Shown here: positions 39,470 to 46,946 of the stretch, piece by piece
Numbering within the stretch: the stretch's first letter is position 1
Layout: each line of letters starts with the position of its first letter
NCBI RefSeq assembly: GCF_014851915.1
Contig: NZ_JACVAP010000001.1
Span: 620,001-684,000 of the forward strand
Length of the DNA stretch: 64,000 nucleotides
Direction: 5' to 3'
DNA from: Xanthomonas sp. XNM01
GTDB lineage: Bacteria; Pseudomonadota; Gammaproteobacteria; Xanthomonadales; Xanthomonadaceae
Notes under the pieces: generated by a model
Database searches by the model: none
The model's input: only the letters and a program-made list of their open reading frames with translations
Told to the model about the DNA's origin: nothing
Made by a program: the position numbers and the translations under genes

Positions 39470-39637
39470 ATGTCCAAGCCCCCGACCTCCCATCCGTCCT
39501 CCGGCCTCGACCACGAGGCGGTCACCCGCACCTGGTGGCAGAAGGCCCTGATCCTCGCCGCCGGCGTCGCCGTCGTCGTTTCCCTGATCGGCTCGGCGAT
39601 CTTCGTCACCGTCTCGCTGATGGGTGCGTTCGGCTGA
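39470..39637 (+). CDS. Small single-pass membrane protein
   Basis: A 55-residue hypothetical protein. Residues 1-22 are hydrophilic (MSKPPTSHPSSGLDHEAVTR), and residues 25-52 form one strong transmembrane helix (ALILAAGVAVVVSLIGSAIF). The N-terminus has charges favouring a cytoplasmic location. I do not recognise a family. It lies between the H-NS gene and tRNA-Thr, away from any operon. The ATG at 39470 is preceded by CTTCCC rather than a clear ribosome-binding site, so the call depends on the well-formed membrane helix and the codon pattern. Confidence 0.55.
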   Translation: MSKPPTSHPSSGLDHEAVTRTWWQKALILAAGVAVVVSLIGSAIFVTVSLMGAFG

Positions 39638-39703
39638 TCACGACCGGCGGCCATCCGGCCGCAGACCGGCCAGCACGCGGCGGCCGAGCCGCGGCCCATA
39701 ACG

Positions 39704-39737
39704 AAAAAACGCCCGGACCCCTTGCAGGGCGGGCGTT
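39704..39737 (-). terminator. Terminator of tRNA-Thr
   Basis: On the minus strand AACGCCCG / CGGGCGTT with a 14-base loop is followed by a run of six T. It lies about 45 bases past the tRNA 3' end. Confidence 0.8.
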
Positions 39738-39781
39738 CCGTCGTGCTCCCGGCGAGGCCGAAGCCGTTCGGGATCAGGTGT

Positions 39782-39857
39782 TGGTGCCGGAAATAGGAAT
39801 CGAACCTACGACCTACGCATTACGAATGCGCCGCTCTACCAACTGAGCTATTCCGGC
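39782..39857 (-). tRNA. tRNA-Thr (CGT anticodon)
   Basis: A 76-base tRNA on the minus strand. The acceptor stem GCCGGAA pairs with TTCCGGC at the 3' end, followed by encoded CCA (39784-39782). The D arm contains AGCTCAGTTGGTAGAGC, the anticodon arm has the loop TTCGTAA with anticodon CGT (reads ACG, threonine), and the T arm has GGTTCGATTCC. All stems fold without mismatch. It is a single tRNA gene with its own promoter and terminator. Confidence 0.97.
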
Positions 39858-40286
39858 AGAACCGGGCCGCGAACGGACCGGGCCGCAGATTCTAGCTGGT
39901 GCCGGCGCTCAGGCCAACACCCCTGACGAGGTCCGGCCAGGATCGGGGGTGCCGGCTCGAAACACGCGCGCCGGGCTGCCTCGGGGATGAGCACGGGAAG
40001 CGACGAGCGCGCCGCTTCCCGTGGAGAGGATGAAGCGGTGAAGGAGCGTCGACTTGGGGCGGGGGCCTGCGCGGGCGATCCGCCCGGAGCCGGGCCACGT
40101 CGGGTCAACCGTGCACCGCCGCGGGCGTGATGCCCTGCGTATGCGATCCGGCCGCACATGCCGGCGTGGTGCGGATGCGTGTACCGCGGGCGCTGCCGTC
40201 ATGTACGGCTGCGGTCGGACGGTACTGCAGCGCGCTGGCGCCGTGACGGTCCCGCCCTGGCTGGGCCCAACCGCCGTGGTGGTGGA
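39858..40286. other. Intergenic region upstream of tRNA-Thr
   Basis: About 430 bases between the tRNA and the GGDEF/EAL gene, both on the minus strand. The left part has the tRNA promoter. The remainder contains GC-rich sequence without a recognisable gene. I find no clear terminator for the GGDEF/EAL gene. Confidence 0.45.
39889..39917 (-). promoter_or_regulatory. Promoter of tRNA-Thr
   Basis: On the minus strand TTGGCC (39917-39912), a 17-base spacer and TAGAAT (39894-39889) lie about 30 bases before the mature tRNA 5' end. A GC-rich discriminator follows, as expected for a stringently controlled stable-RNA promoter. Confidence 0.7.
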
Positions 40287-42368
40287 TCAGTGCTCCAGGC
40301 CCGGCACGTGGTCGCGCATGTCGGCGGCGAAGCGGTCGGCCGGCATCGGTCGGCCGAGCAGATAGCCCTGCAGGAAGTCGCAGCCCAGTGCGCTCAGATG
40401 TCGCTGCTGCCCCGCGGTTTCCACGCCTTCGGCGACCACCTTGAGGTTCAGGGTCTGGCCCAGGGCGATGATCGAGGACACGATCGCCGCATCGTCGCTG
40501 TCCACTTCCAGGTCGCGGACGAACTCGCGGTCGATCTTCAGTTCCGCCGCCGGCAGGCGCTTGAGGTAGAGCAGGCTGGAGTAGCCCGTGCCGAAGTCGT
40601 CGATCGAGATGCGCACGCCCAGCGCCGACAGCGCGTCCAGGATCACCAGGCTGGCCTCGATGTCGCGCATGGCGATGTTCTCGGTGATCTCCAGGGTCAG
40701 CTTTTCGGCCGGAATCCGGTGCCGCTCCAGCGCGCCGGCGACGGTGCCCAGCAGGGTCGGGGCGGTGAACTGGGCCGGCGAGAGGTTCACCGCCATCGTC
40801 CAGTCGCCGTGGCCGGCGTCGTGCCAGCGGCGCAGCTGGGCGCAGGCTTCCTCGATGACCCAGTCGCCGATCGGCACGATCAGCCCGCTGCGTTCGGCCA
40901 GGCCGATGAAGACGTCCGGCGCCAGCGTACCCAGTTCCGGGTGCTGCCAGCGCAGCAGCGCCTCGGCGCCGATCACCGGATAGTCGGGTGCGACGAACTT
41001 GGGCTGGTAGTGCAGGAGCAGCTGGCCGCGCTCGATCGCCTGGCGCAGGTCGTTGAGCAGGGTGAGTTGCTGGCGCGCGGCGGTGTTCATCGACGGCGCG
41101 AAGAACATGCTGCCGTTCCGGCCCGCGTTCTTGGCGTGGTACATCGCCGCGTCCGCGTGGGCCATCAGCTCGCGTTCGCTGTCGCCGTCGGCCGGGTAGA
41201 GGGCGATGCCGACGCTGACGGTGACGTGCAGGTCCAGCGCGTCGATGCGGTAGGGGCGATCGACCTCGGCGACGATCGTCTCGGCCAGCATCGCCGCGTC
41301 CTGCGGCTCGTCGACATGGGCGAGCAGCACGAACTCGTCGCCGCCGAGGCGGGCCAGCGTGTCCTGCGCGCGCAGCCGGCCGCGGATGCGGTTGCCGACC
41401 TCGACCAGCAGCGCATCGCCGGTCTGGTGGCCGCAGGCGTCGTTGACCGCCTTGAAGCCGTCCAGGTCCATGAACATCACCGCGAACGGCTGGCGGGTGC
41501 GCTGCGAGGAGACGATCGCGTGCTCGATCCGGTTCTGCAGCAGCATCCGGTTGGGCAGGCGGGTCAGCGGATCGTGCAGGGCCGCCTGCATCAGCTCGCG
41601 GTTGGCCTCGGCCAGCGAGTCGGCCAGGTGGGCGGTGCGCAGCTGCATCTGCCGGTCCAGCACCGACACCACCAGGGTGATGCCGATGATGGCCACGGTG
41701 ACCACGATCACCAGCACCGCCAGCCAGTTGGCCGGCAGGCCGCCGTCGCCGGCCGCGCCGCAGATGCTGTCGGGCGCGAAGCGCGCAGCGGCCATGCCGG
41801 TGTAATGCATGCCGACGATCGCCAGGCCCATGACCACCGCCGCGGCGATGCGGCCGATCTGGTGGCCACGGTGCTCGCCGCGCAGGCGGAAGGCGATCCA
41901 CAGCGCCGCGGCCGAGGCTGCGACCGCGATCAGGATCGAGGCGGAGAACCAGGCCGGGTCGTAGGCGATGCCGGGCTGCATCCGCAGCGCGGCCATGCCG
42001 GTGTAGTGCATCAGCGCGATGCCGCCGCCCATCAGCAGCGAGCCGGTCGCCCAGTGCCGCCACGGCATGCGCTCGCGTGAGACCAGCCACAAGGCGAACG
42101 CCGAGGCGCCGATGGCCAGCAGCATCGAGTACAGCGTGATGGCCAGGTCGTAGCCCAGCGGGATCGGCAGCGAGAACGCCAGCATGCCGACGAAGTGCAT
42201 CGACCAGATCCCCAGGCCCATCGCGCAGGCGCCGCCGGCCAGCCACCAGCGGGCGGCGGTGCGCCCGGCGGTCGCCACATGGCTGGCCATGTGCAGGGCG
42301 GTGTACGAGGCGAGGATCGCGATCAGCAGCGAACACAGGACGAGCAGGTCGTTGTAGCTACCGGACAT
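40287..42368 (-). CDS. MHYT-GGDEF-EAL cyclic di-GMP signalling protein
   Basis: A 693-residue inner-membrane protein. The N-terminal part (residues 1-245) is an MHYT sensor with about seven helices and three conserved units (SMHFVGMLAF, LMHYTGMAAL, GMHYTGMAAA), thought to bind a metal and sense gases such as oxygen, CO or NO. A cytoplasmic GGDEF domain follows with an intact GGDEF motif (ARLGGDEFVLL) and an RxxD I-site (RAQD) five residues before it. The C-terminal EAL domain has EALLRW, and the metal/catalytic segments NLSP, ENIA, and DDFGTGYSS are present. Both domains therefore look catalytically competent. It is a single gene, divergent from radA. Homologues are known in Pseudomonas (YkoW/MucR type). 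Confidence 0.94.
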   Translation of the reverse strand: MSGSYNDLLVLCSLLIAILASYTALHMASHVATAGRTAARWWLAGGACAMGLGIWSMHFVGMLAFSLPIPLGYDLAITLYSMLLAIGASAFALWLVSRERMPWRHWATGSLLMGGGIALMHYTGMAALRMQPGIAYDPAWFSASILIAVAASAAALWIAFRLRGEHRGHQIGRIAAAVVMGLAIVGMHYTGMAAARFAPDSICGAAGDGGLPANWLAVLVIVVTVAIIGITLVVSVLDRQMQLRTAHLADSLAEANRELMQAALHDPLTRLPNRMLLQNRIEHAIVSSQRTRQPFAVMFMDLDGFKAVNDACGHQTGDALLVEVGNRIRGRLRAQDTLARLGGDEFVLLAHVDEPQDAAMLAETIVAEVDRPYRIDALDLHVTVSVGIALYPADGDSERELMAHADAAMYHAKNAGRNGSMFFAPSMNTAARQQLTLLNDLRQAIERGQLLLHYQPKFVAPDYPVIGAEALLRWQHPELGTLAPDVFIGLAERSGLIVPIGDWVIEEACAQLRRWHDAGHGDWTMAVNLSPAQFTAPTLLGTVAGALERHRIPAEKLTLEITENIAMRDIEASLVILDALSALGVRISIDDFGTGYSSLLYLKRLPAAELKIDREFVRDLEVDSDDAAIVSSIIALGQTLNLKVVAEGVETAGQQRHLSALGCDFLQGYLLGRPMPADRFAADMRDHVPGLEH

Positions 42369-42562
42369 CGGGGCGGTTCGGGCAGGAGGCCGAGCGGAGA
42401 TCGGCGCGGGGCGCGCATTCTGAAGCCCCGCGCCGTGGTGCCGGATGAAAATGTTCAGGGTGTGGCGGCCCGGTGAGGGCAGGACCCGTGCCCGCCCTGG
42501 CCGGTCTCGGGTCCTGCGACGGGCTTGGGTATCCTGAGCGCCTGTTTCGAAGGAGCCCCACG

Positions 42563-43957
42563 ATGGCCAAGCCCGCCAAGGCACGGACCGCCTACGTCTG
42601 CAGCGAATGCGGCGCCGACTACAGCAAGTGGCAGGGCCAGTGCAGCGCCTGCCGGGCCTGGGACACGCTCTCTGAAATCGTGATCGAGCCGGCCGCCGCG
42701 ACGGCCTCGGCCGGGCCGGCGGTGTCGCGGCGCAGCGGCTGGGCGGGCAAGGTCGACCCGCCGAAGATCACCGCGCTCAAGGACGTGCAGCAGACCGAGC
42801 ACCTGCGGGTCAGCACCGGCATCGGCGAGTTCGACCGCGTGCTGGGCGGCGGCCTGGTCGAAGGCGCGGTGGTGCTGATCGGCGGCGATCCGGGCATCGG
42901 CAAGTCGACCCTGCTGCTGCAGGCGGTGGCGAAGATGGCTGCCGAGCTGCCGGTGCTGTACGTCACCGGCGAGGAATCGCTGGCCCAGGTCGCCGGCCGC
43001 GCGGTGCGGCTGGACCTGCCGCTGGACGGCGTCAACGCGCTGGCCGAGACCGGCATCGAGACCATCCTCCAGCACGCCAGCCAGGCGCGCCCGAAGCTGA
43101 TGGTGGCCGACTCGGTGCAGACCCTGTGGACCGAGTCGCTGACCGCCGCGCCCGGCTCGGTCAGCCAGGTCCGCGAGAGCGCGGCGCGGCTGGTGCGCTA
43201 TGCCAAGGAAACCGGCACCGCCGTGTTCCTGGTCGGCCACGTGACCAAGGAAGGCGGCATCGCCGGCCCGCGCGTGCTCGAGCACATGGTCGACGCGGTG
43301 CTGTACTTCGAAGGCGAGAGCGGCAGCCGCTTCCGCCTGCTGCGTGCGTTCAAGAACCGCTTCGGTGCGGTCAACGAACTGGGCGTGTTCGCGATGGGCG
43401 AGAAGGGCCTGAAGGAGGTCTCCAACCCCTCGGCGATCTTCCTGTCCGGCGGCAGCACCTCGCAGCCGGGCAGCTGCGTGATGGTCACCCGCGAGGGCAC
43501 GCGGCCGCTGCTGGTCGAGGTGCAGGCGCTGGTCGACGCCTCGCCGCTGTCCAACCCGCGCCGGGTCGCGGTGGGCCTGGAAGGCAACCGTCTGGCGATG
43601 CTGCTGGCGGTGCTGCACCGCCACGGCGGAGTGATGGTCGGCGACCAGGACGTGTTCGTGAACGTGGTCGGCGGCATCCGTGTGCAGGAGACCGCGGTCG
43701 ACCTGCCGGTGCTGCTTGCGGTGCTGTCCTCGCTGCGCGACCGGCCGATGGCCGAGAAGACCATCGCGTTCGGCGAGGTCGGCCTGTCCGGCGAGATCCG
43801 GCCGGTGCCCAATGGCGAGGACCGGCTGCGCGAGGCGGCCACGCACGGCTTCAAGCGCGCGATCGTGCCGAAGGCGAACGCGCCCAAGACCGGCTCGGTC
43901 AAGGGCATGGAAGTGATCGCGGTCGAACGGCTGGGGCAGGCGATCGAAGCCGCCTGA
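42563..43957 (+). CDS. radA: DNA repair protein RadA
   Basis: RadA (Sms), 464 residues, a DnaB-like ATPase that promotes branch migration in recombination. An N-terminal zinc finger (C13, C16, C27, C30) is followed by a RecA-like core with Walker A (GGDPGIGKST), the RadA-specific motif KNRFG, and a C-terminal Lon-protease-like domain (from about residue 300) with GGIRVQETAVDLPV. The ATG at 42563 is preceded by AAGGAG with an eight-base gap. It is a single gene divergent from the MHYT-GGDEF-EAL gene and convergent with the two-partner secretion locus. Confidence 0.97.
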   Translation: MAKPAKARTAYVCSECGADYSKWQGQCSACRAWDTLSEIVIEPAAATASAGPAVSRRSGWAGKVDPPKITALKDVQQTEHLRVSTGIGEFDRVLGGGLVEGAVVLIGGDPGIGKSTLLLQAVAKMAAELPVLYVTGEESLAQVAGRAVRLDLPLDGVNALAETGIETILQHASQARPKLMVADSVQTLWTESLTAAPGSVSQVRESAARLVRYAKETGTAVFLVGHVTKEGGIAGPRVLEHMVDAVLYFEGESGSRFRLLRAFKNRFGAVNELGVFAMGEKGLKEVSNPSAIFLSGGSTSQPGSCVMVTREGTRPLLVEVQALVDASPLSNPRRVAVGLEGNRLAMLLAVLHRHGGVMVGDQDVFVNVVGGIRVQETAVDLPVLLAVLSSLRDRPMAEKTIAFGEVGLSGEIRPVPNGEDRLREAATHGFKRAIVPKANAPKTGSVKGMEVIAVERLGQAIEAA

Positions 43958-43971
43958 CCGGCTGCTGCGGC

Positions 43972-44916
43972 TCAGTCCGGCAGCAGGGGCCGCGCGTCGC
44001 TGCCCGCGTGCAGCGCCGTGCGCGGCGTGCGCGTGCGCTGGTCGGTCCGCGCGCCGTCGGCCTCGTCGCTGGCCAGCAGCAGCAGGCGTCCATCGCGCCG
44101 GGTTGCGACCCGGGCCTGCGGCGCGCCGTCGTGGGCGACCACCGCCGCGGCCAGTGCGCTCGCGCCACGCGCGGTCAGCACCAGGCCATCGCCATCGTCG
44201 ACCAGTCCGCCATCGTCCAGCAGGGCCTGGACCTCGTCGCTCGCCAGGCCGTAGCGCAGATGGCCGTCGGCGCCGGCGTCCATGGTCAGCTGGCGCGGGG
44301 CGCCGGATTCGGTGGCGGCGCGGTCGTCCGGTTCGGCGGCCTGGCCGATCGCGGCGGCCGCCTGCGGGTCGCTGGCGGCATCGGCCTGGCGGTCGGTGCC
44401 GGGTGCGAGGCCCAGCGCGGTCAGTTCGGTGCCCGGTTCGAAACGCTCGCGCCCGGCCAGGAAATCGCCGTCGGCCACGTCCAGCGTCGAGGTCACCAGC
44501 CCGCCGACATCGACCTGGGCGCCGCGGCCGAACAGCACGCCGGCGCCGTTGACCAGATAGACGTGGCCGTTGGCGCTCAGCCGCCCGAAGATGCGCGAGG
44601 GGGTACCGCCGACCACCCGGTTCAGCGCGACCGACGACGAGGACGGCTGCTGGAACTGCACCGTCGCCGCGCTGCCGATGTCGAAGCGCTGCCACTCGAG
44701 AATGGCGCGGCTGGACGCTTGGGAGACGGTGAGGGTGCGGCCCTCGCTGGCCAGGCTGGCCTTGCCGACCACCACGCGGCCCCCTTCCGGCAGCGCGCCC
44801 GGATCGGTCGCTGCCGCCCAGCCCGGCGAGAGGCAGGCCGTCAATGCGGCCAAGCGCAGGGCGTGCAGACCGCGCGGCGCGCGACGCGATGGCGGATGGG
44901 AGGCGATGGGCGGCAT
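43972..44916 (-). CDS. Two-partner secretion exoprotein TpsA (short, apparently truncated)
   Basis: A 314-residue secreted protein with a filamentous-haemagglutinin-type TPS domain. After a signal peptide (about 36 residues, ending WAAA) come the domain landmarks: LPEGGRVVVGKAS, SSVALNRVVGG and LVNGAGVLFGRGAQVDVGGLV. The last matches the usual NPNGVLFG motif with changes. These direct recognition by the TpsB transporter. TpsA proteins usually have hundreds to thousands of residues of beta-helix, but here only about 150 residues follow, with a partial match to the first coils (DGLVLTARGASALAAAVV), and then a stop. It lies 115 bases downstream of its TpsB gene. It may be a degraded exoprotein or a genuine small effector. 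Confidence 0.82.
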   Translation of the reverse strand: MPPIASHPPSRRAPRGLHALRLAALTACLSPGWAAATDPGALPEGGRVVVGKASLASEGRTLTVSQASSRAILEWQRFDIGSAATVQFQQPSSSSVALNRVVGGTPSRIFGRLSANGHVYLVNGAGVLFGRGAQVDVGGLVTSTLDVADGDFLAGRERFEPGTELTALGLAPGTDRQADAASDPQAAAAIGQAAEPDDRAATESGAPRQLTMDAGADGHLRYGLASDEVQALLDDGGLVDDGDGLVLTARGASALAAAVVAHDGAPQARVATRRDGRLLLLASDEADGARTDQRTRTPRTALHAGSDARPLLPD

Positions 44917-45031
44917 GGAGGTCGGTCCGGATCGGGGGCGGGCGGCCGTCCGGGCCGCCGAACGCAGGCAGGGCGTGCGACAGCTGCCGATCCTACCGCG
45001 GTCCGGCGGCGGGCGCCGCGCTGCGACCCGG

Positions 45032-46768
45032 CTAGAACCGCTGCCGCAGGTTGAACCACAGCTGCGATCCGCGCCGGGTGCCGTCCTGGTTGGACTCATC
45101 GAGCCCGTCGTCGCGCGCGCCGATCGGGAAGGCGAGGGCGAGGCTGGCGCTGAGCCGGCGTGGATGGCTCCAGGCCACGCCGAGCCCCGCGGCCGACAGC
45201 GCCTGCCGGTTGCGCTCGACGCCGGACGCGTTCCAGCCGGTCCACGGATCCTGGTGCCTGCGGATCGTGCCGTGGTCGACGAAGGCGAACCCGTCGAACT
45301 CGCCCAGGCGCGTCCACGGCAGCAGGCCGTGCAGTTCCAGTTGCAGGACCGCGCCGCTGTCGCCGCTGGCCTCGTTGACCGGATAACCACGTACGCCGAA
45401 CGGTCCGCCCAGGGTGAACTGCTGCGAGGAATCGAGGTTGCCGCCGGCCCACTGACCGGTGAGGCGGCCGCGCAGGTACCAGGCCGGTGCCAGCCAGCGC
45501 TCGTGGCGCAGCTCGACGCTGGCCAGGCTGAAGCCGCCCTGCACGTCGGCGCCGGCGGCGTCGTAGGCCTGGTCCTCGGGCAGCCCGAGGCGGGCATGGC
45601 CGCGGCTCAGGTCCACGATCCAGACCGACCAGCCGCCGCCGAGCCAGCCATCGGTCGCGTCGCCGTAGACGCTCAGGGTGAGGTCGTCCACATCGCGTCG
45701 GCGGATCGCCATGCCGAGGCTGTCGTCGTTCTGGCGGCGCCTGGCCCAGGCCAGCTCGAATTCCAGATTGAAACCGTCGCTGCGCGCGACCGGATAGGAC
45801 ACGCCCGCCTTGTGCATGCGCGAACTGCCGATCGCATCGAGCAGCGAGAATTCCTTGCCGAGCCGGTAGCGCAGCGCGGTGTAGCCGAGGTTGCCGCGCA
45901 GGCCGCGGCTGCCGAGCGGCAGGCTGTAGCTGGCGCCGCGGTAATCCAGATCGTTGCCGCGCATGGCGGTGATGCCGACCTGGTCGCCGTAGCCGGAAGG
46001 ATTGTTCAGATGGAGCCGGCCGATGCCCTGGGTGCGGCCGGTGTAGCGGCTGCCGTCGTTGCCCAGCGACAGGCTGCCGCTGAGCAGCGGCAGGTCCTCG
46101 ACCTGCAGCACCAGGTCGCTGCGCCCGGGACCGGTGCCGGCCTGGAGCACGCCGTCGACGCGGATGCCGGGCAGGTCGTTGGCCAGCAGCATGCCGCGCT
46201 CGAGCGCGGACAGTTCGTACGGGGCGCCGGGCTGCAGCCGGCCGCGCACGACGGCGGCGATGAAGTCGCCGCGCGCCCGCCCGTCCGCATGGACCTGCAG
46301 GTCGCCGAAACGGCCTTCGACGACCCGCACCCGCAGCACGCCGTCGGTGATGTCCTGCTCGGGGATCTGCACGCGGGCGAACCAGCCCAGCGCCCGGTAG
46401 TGCGCGACCAGGGTCTGCAGCGCGGCATCGAGTTCGGCGAAGACCAGCGGCCTGCCGCGGTAGCCGTCGAGCCGCCGCTCCAGCGCCTCGGCCGGCACCA
46501 GCTGCGCGCCCTCGACCACGAAGCGGTCGATGGTGAATGCCAGGTCGCCATCGTCGGAGGCATCGACGGGCGAGGCGGGCGGTGGCGGAGGCTGGGCCGG
46601 GCGCGAGACCGCACGTTCGGCTTCGCGCTGCAACTGCCCGGCATCGGGCGGCACGCCCTGCGCCGGTGCCGGTGCGGCCCAGCACGCGAGCACACCGCAC
46701 AGCAGGCCGCCCAGCGCCAGCGCGCTAGTCCGGGCGCCCGCGAAGGCATGCGTCGGCGAACCTGTCAT
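45032..46768 (-). CDS. TpsB-type outer-membrane transporter (ShlB/FhaC/HecB family)
   Basis: A 578-residue two-partner secretion transporter that exports a TpsA exoprotein across the outer membrane. A signal peptide is followed by a proline-rich linker (PAQPPPPPASP). POTRA domains occupy residues 65-210, beginning FTIDRFVVEGAQLVP. The rest is a 16-strand barrel with the Omp85-type VRGY motif (GPFGVRGYPVNEASGDSG) and a C-terminal phenylalanine (LRQRF), which is the barrel-assembly signal. It appears intact, unlike its short partner just downstream. The start at ATG 46768 leaves a good signal peptide. Confidence 0.93.
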   Translation of the reverse strand: MTGSPTHAFAGARTSALALGGLLCGVLACWAAPAPAQGVPPDAGQLQREAERAVSRPAQPPPPPASPVDASDDGDLAFTIDRFVVEGAQLVPAEALERRLDGYRGRPLVFAELDAALQTLVAHYRALGWFARVQIPEQDITDGVLRVRVVEGRFGDLQVHADGRARGDFIAAVVRGRLQPGAPYELSALERGMLLANDLPGIRVDGVLQAGTGPGRSDLVLQVEDLPLLSGSLSLGNDGSRYTGRTQGIGRLHLNNPSGYGDQVGITAMRGNDLDYRGASYSLPLGSRGLRGNLGYTALRYRLGKEFSLLDAIGSSRMHKAGVSYPVARSDGFNLEFELAWARRRQNDDSLGMAIRRRDVDDLTLSVYGDATDGWLGGGWSVWIVDLSRGHARLGLPEDQAYDAAGADVQGGFSLASVELRHERWLAPAWYLRGRLTGQWAGGNLDSSQQFTLGGPFGVRGYPVNEASGDSGAVLQLELHGLLPWTRLGEFDGFAFVDHGTIRRHQDPWTGWNASGVERNRQALSAAGLGVAWSHPRRLSASLALAFPIGARDDGLDESNQDGTRRGSQLWFNLRQRF

Positions 46769-46946
46769 CGTGATCGAGCTGCATCCATGGCCGCCATGGC
46801 CGGCCTGGTGCAGGCCGGCTGCGGGCCGGATGGCCGCGGGCAGACCGGGATTGTTTCCCGGGCCGCCGCGCGCGGGCAAGCGGGCGGCGGCGTTCCGCGA
46901 TGCAGGCCACGGTATGGACCGTGGCCTGCGTGGTCCGTGCGCGGGA

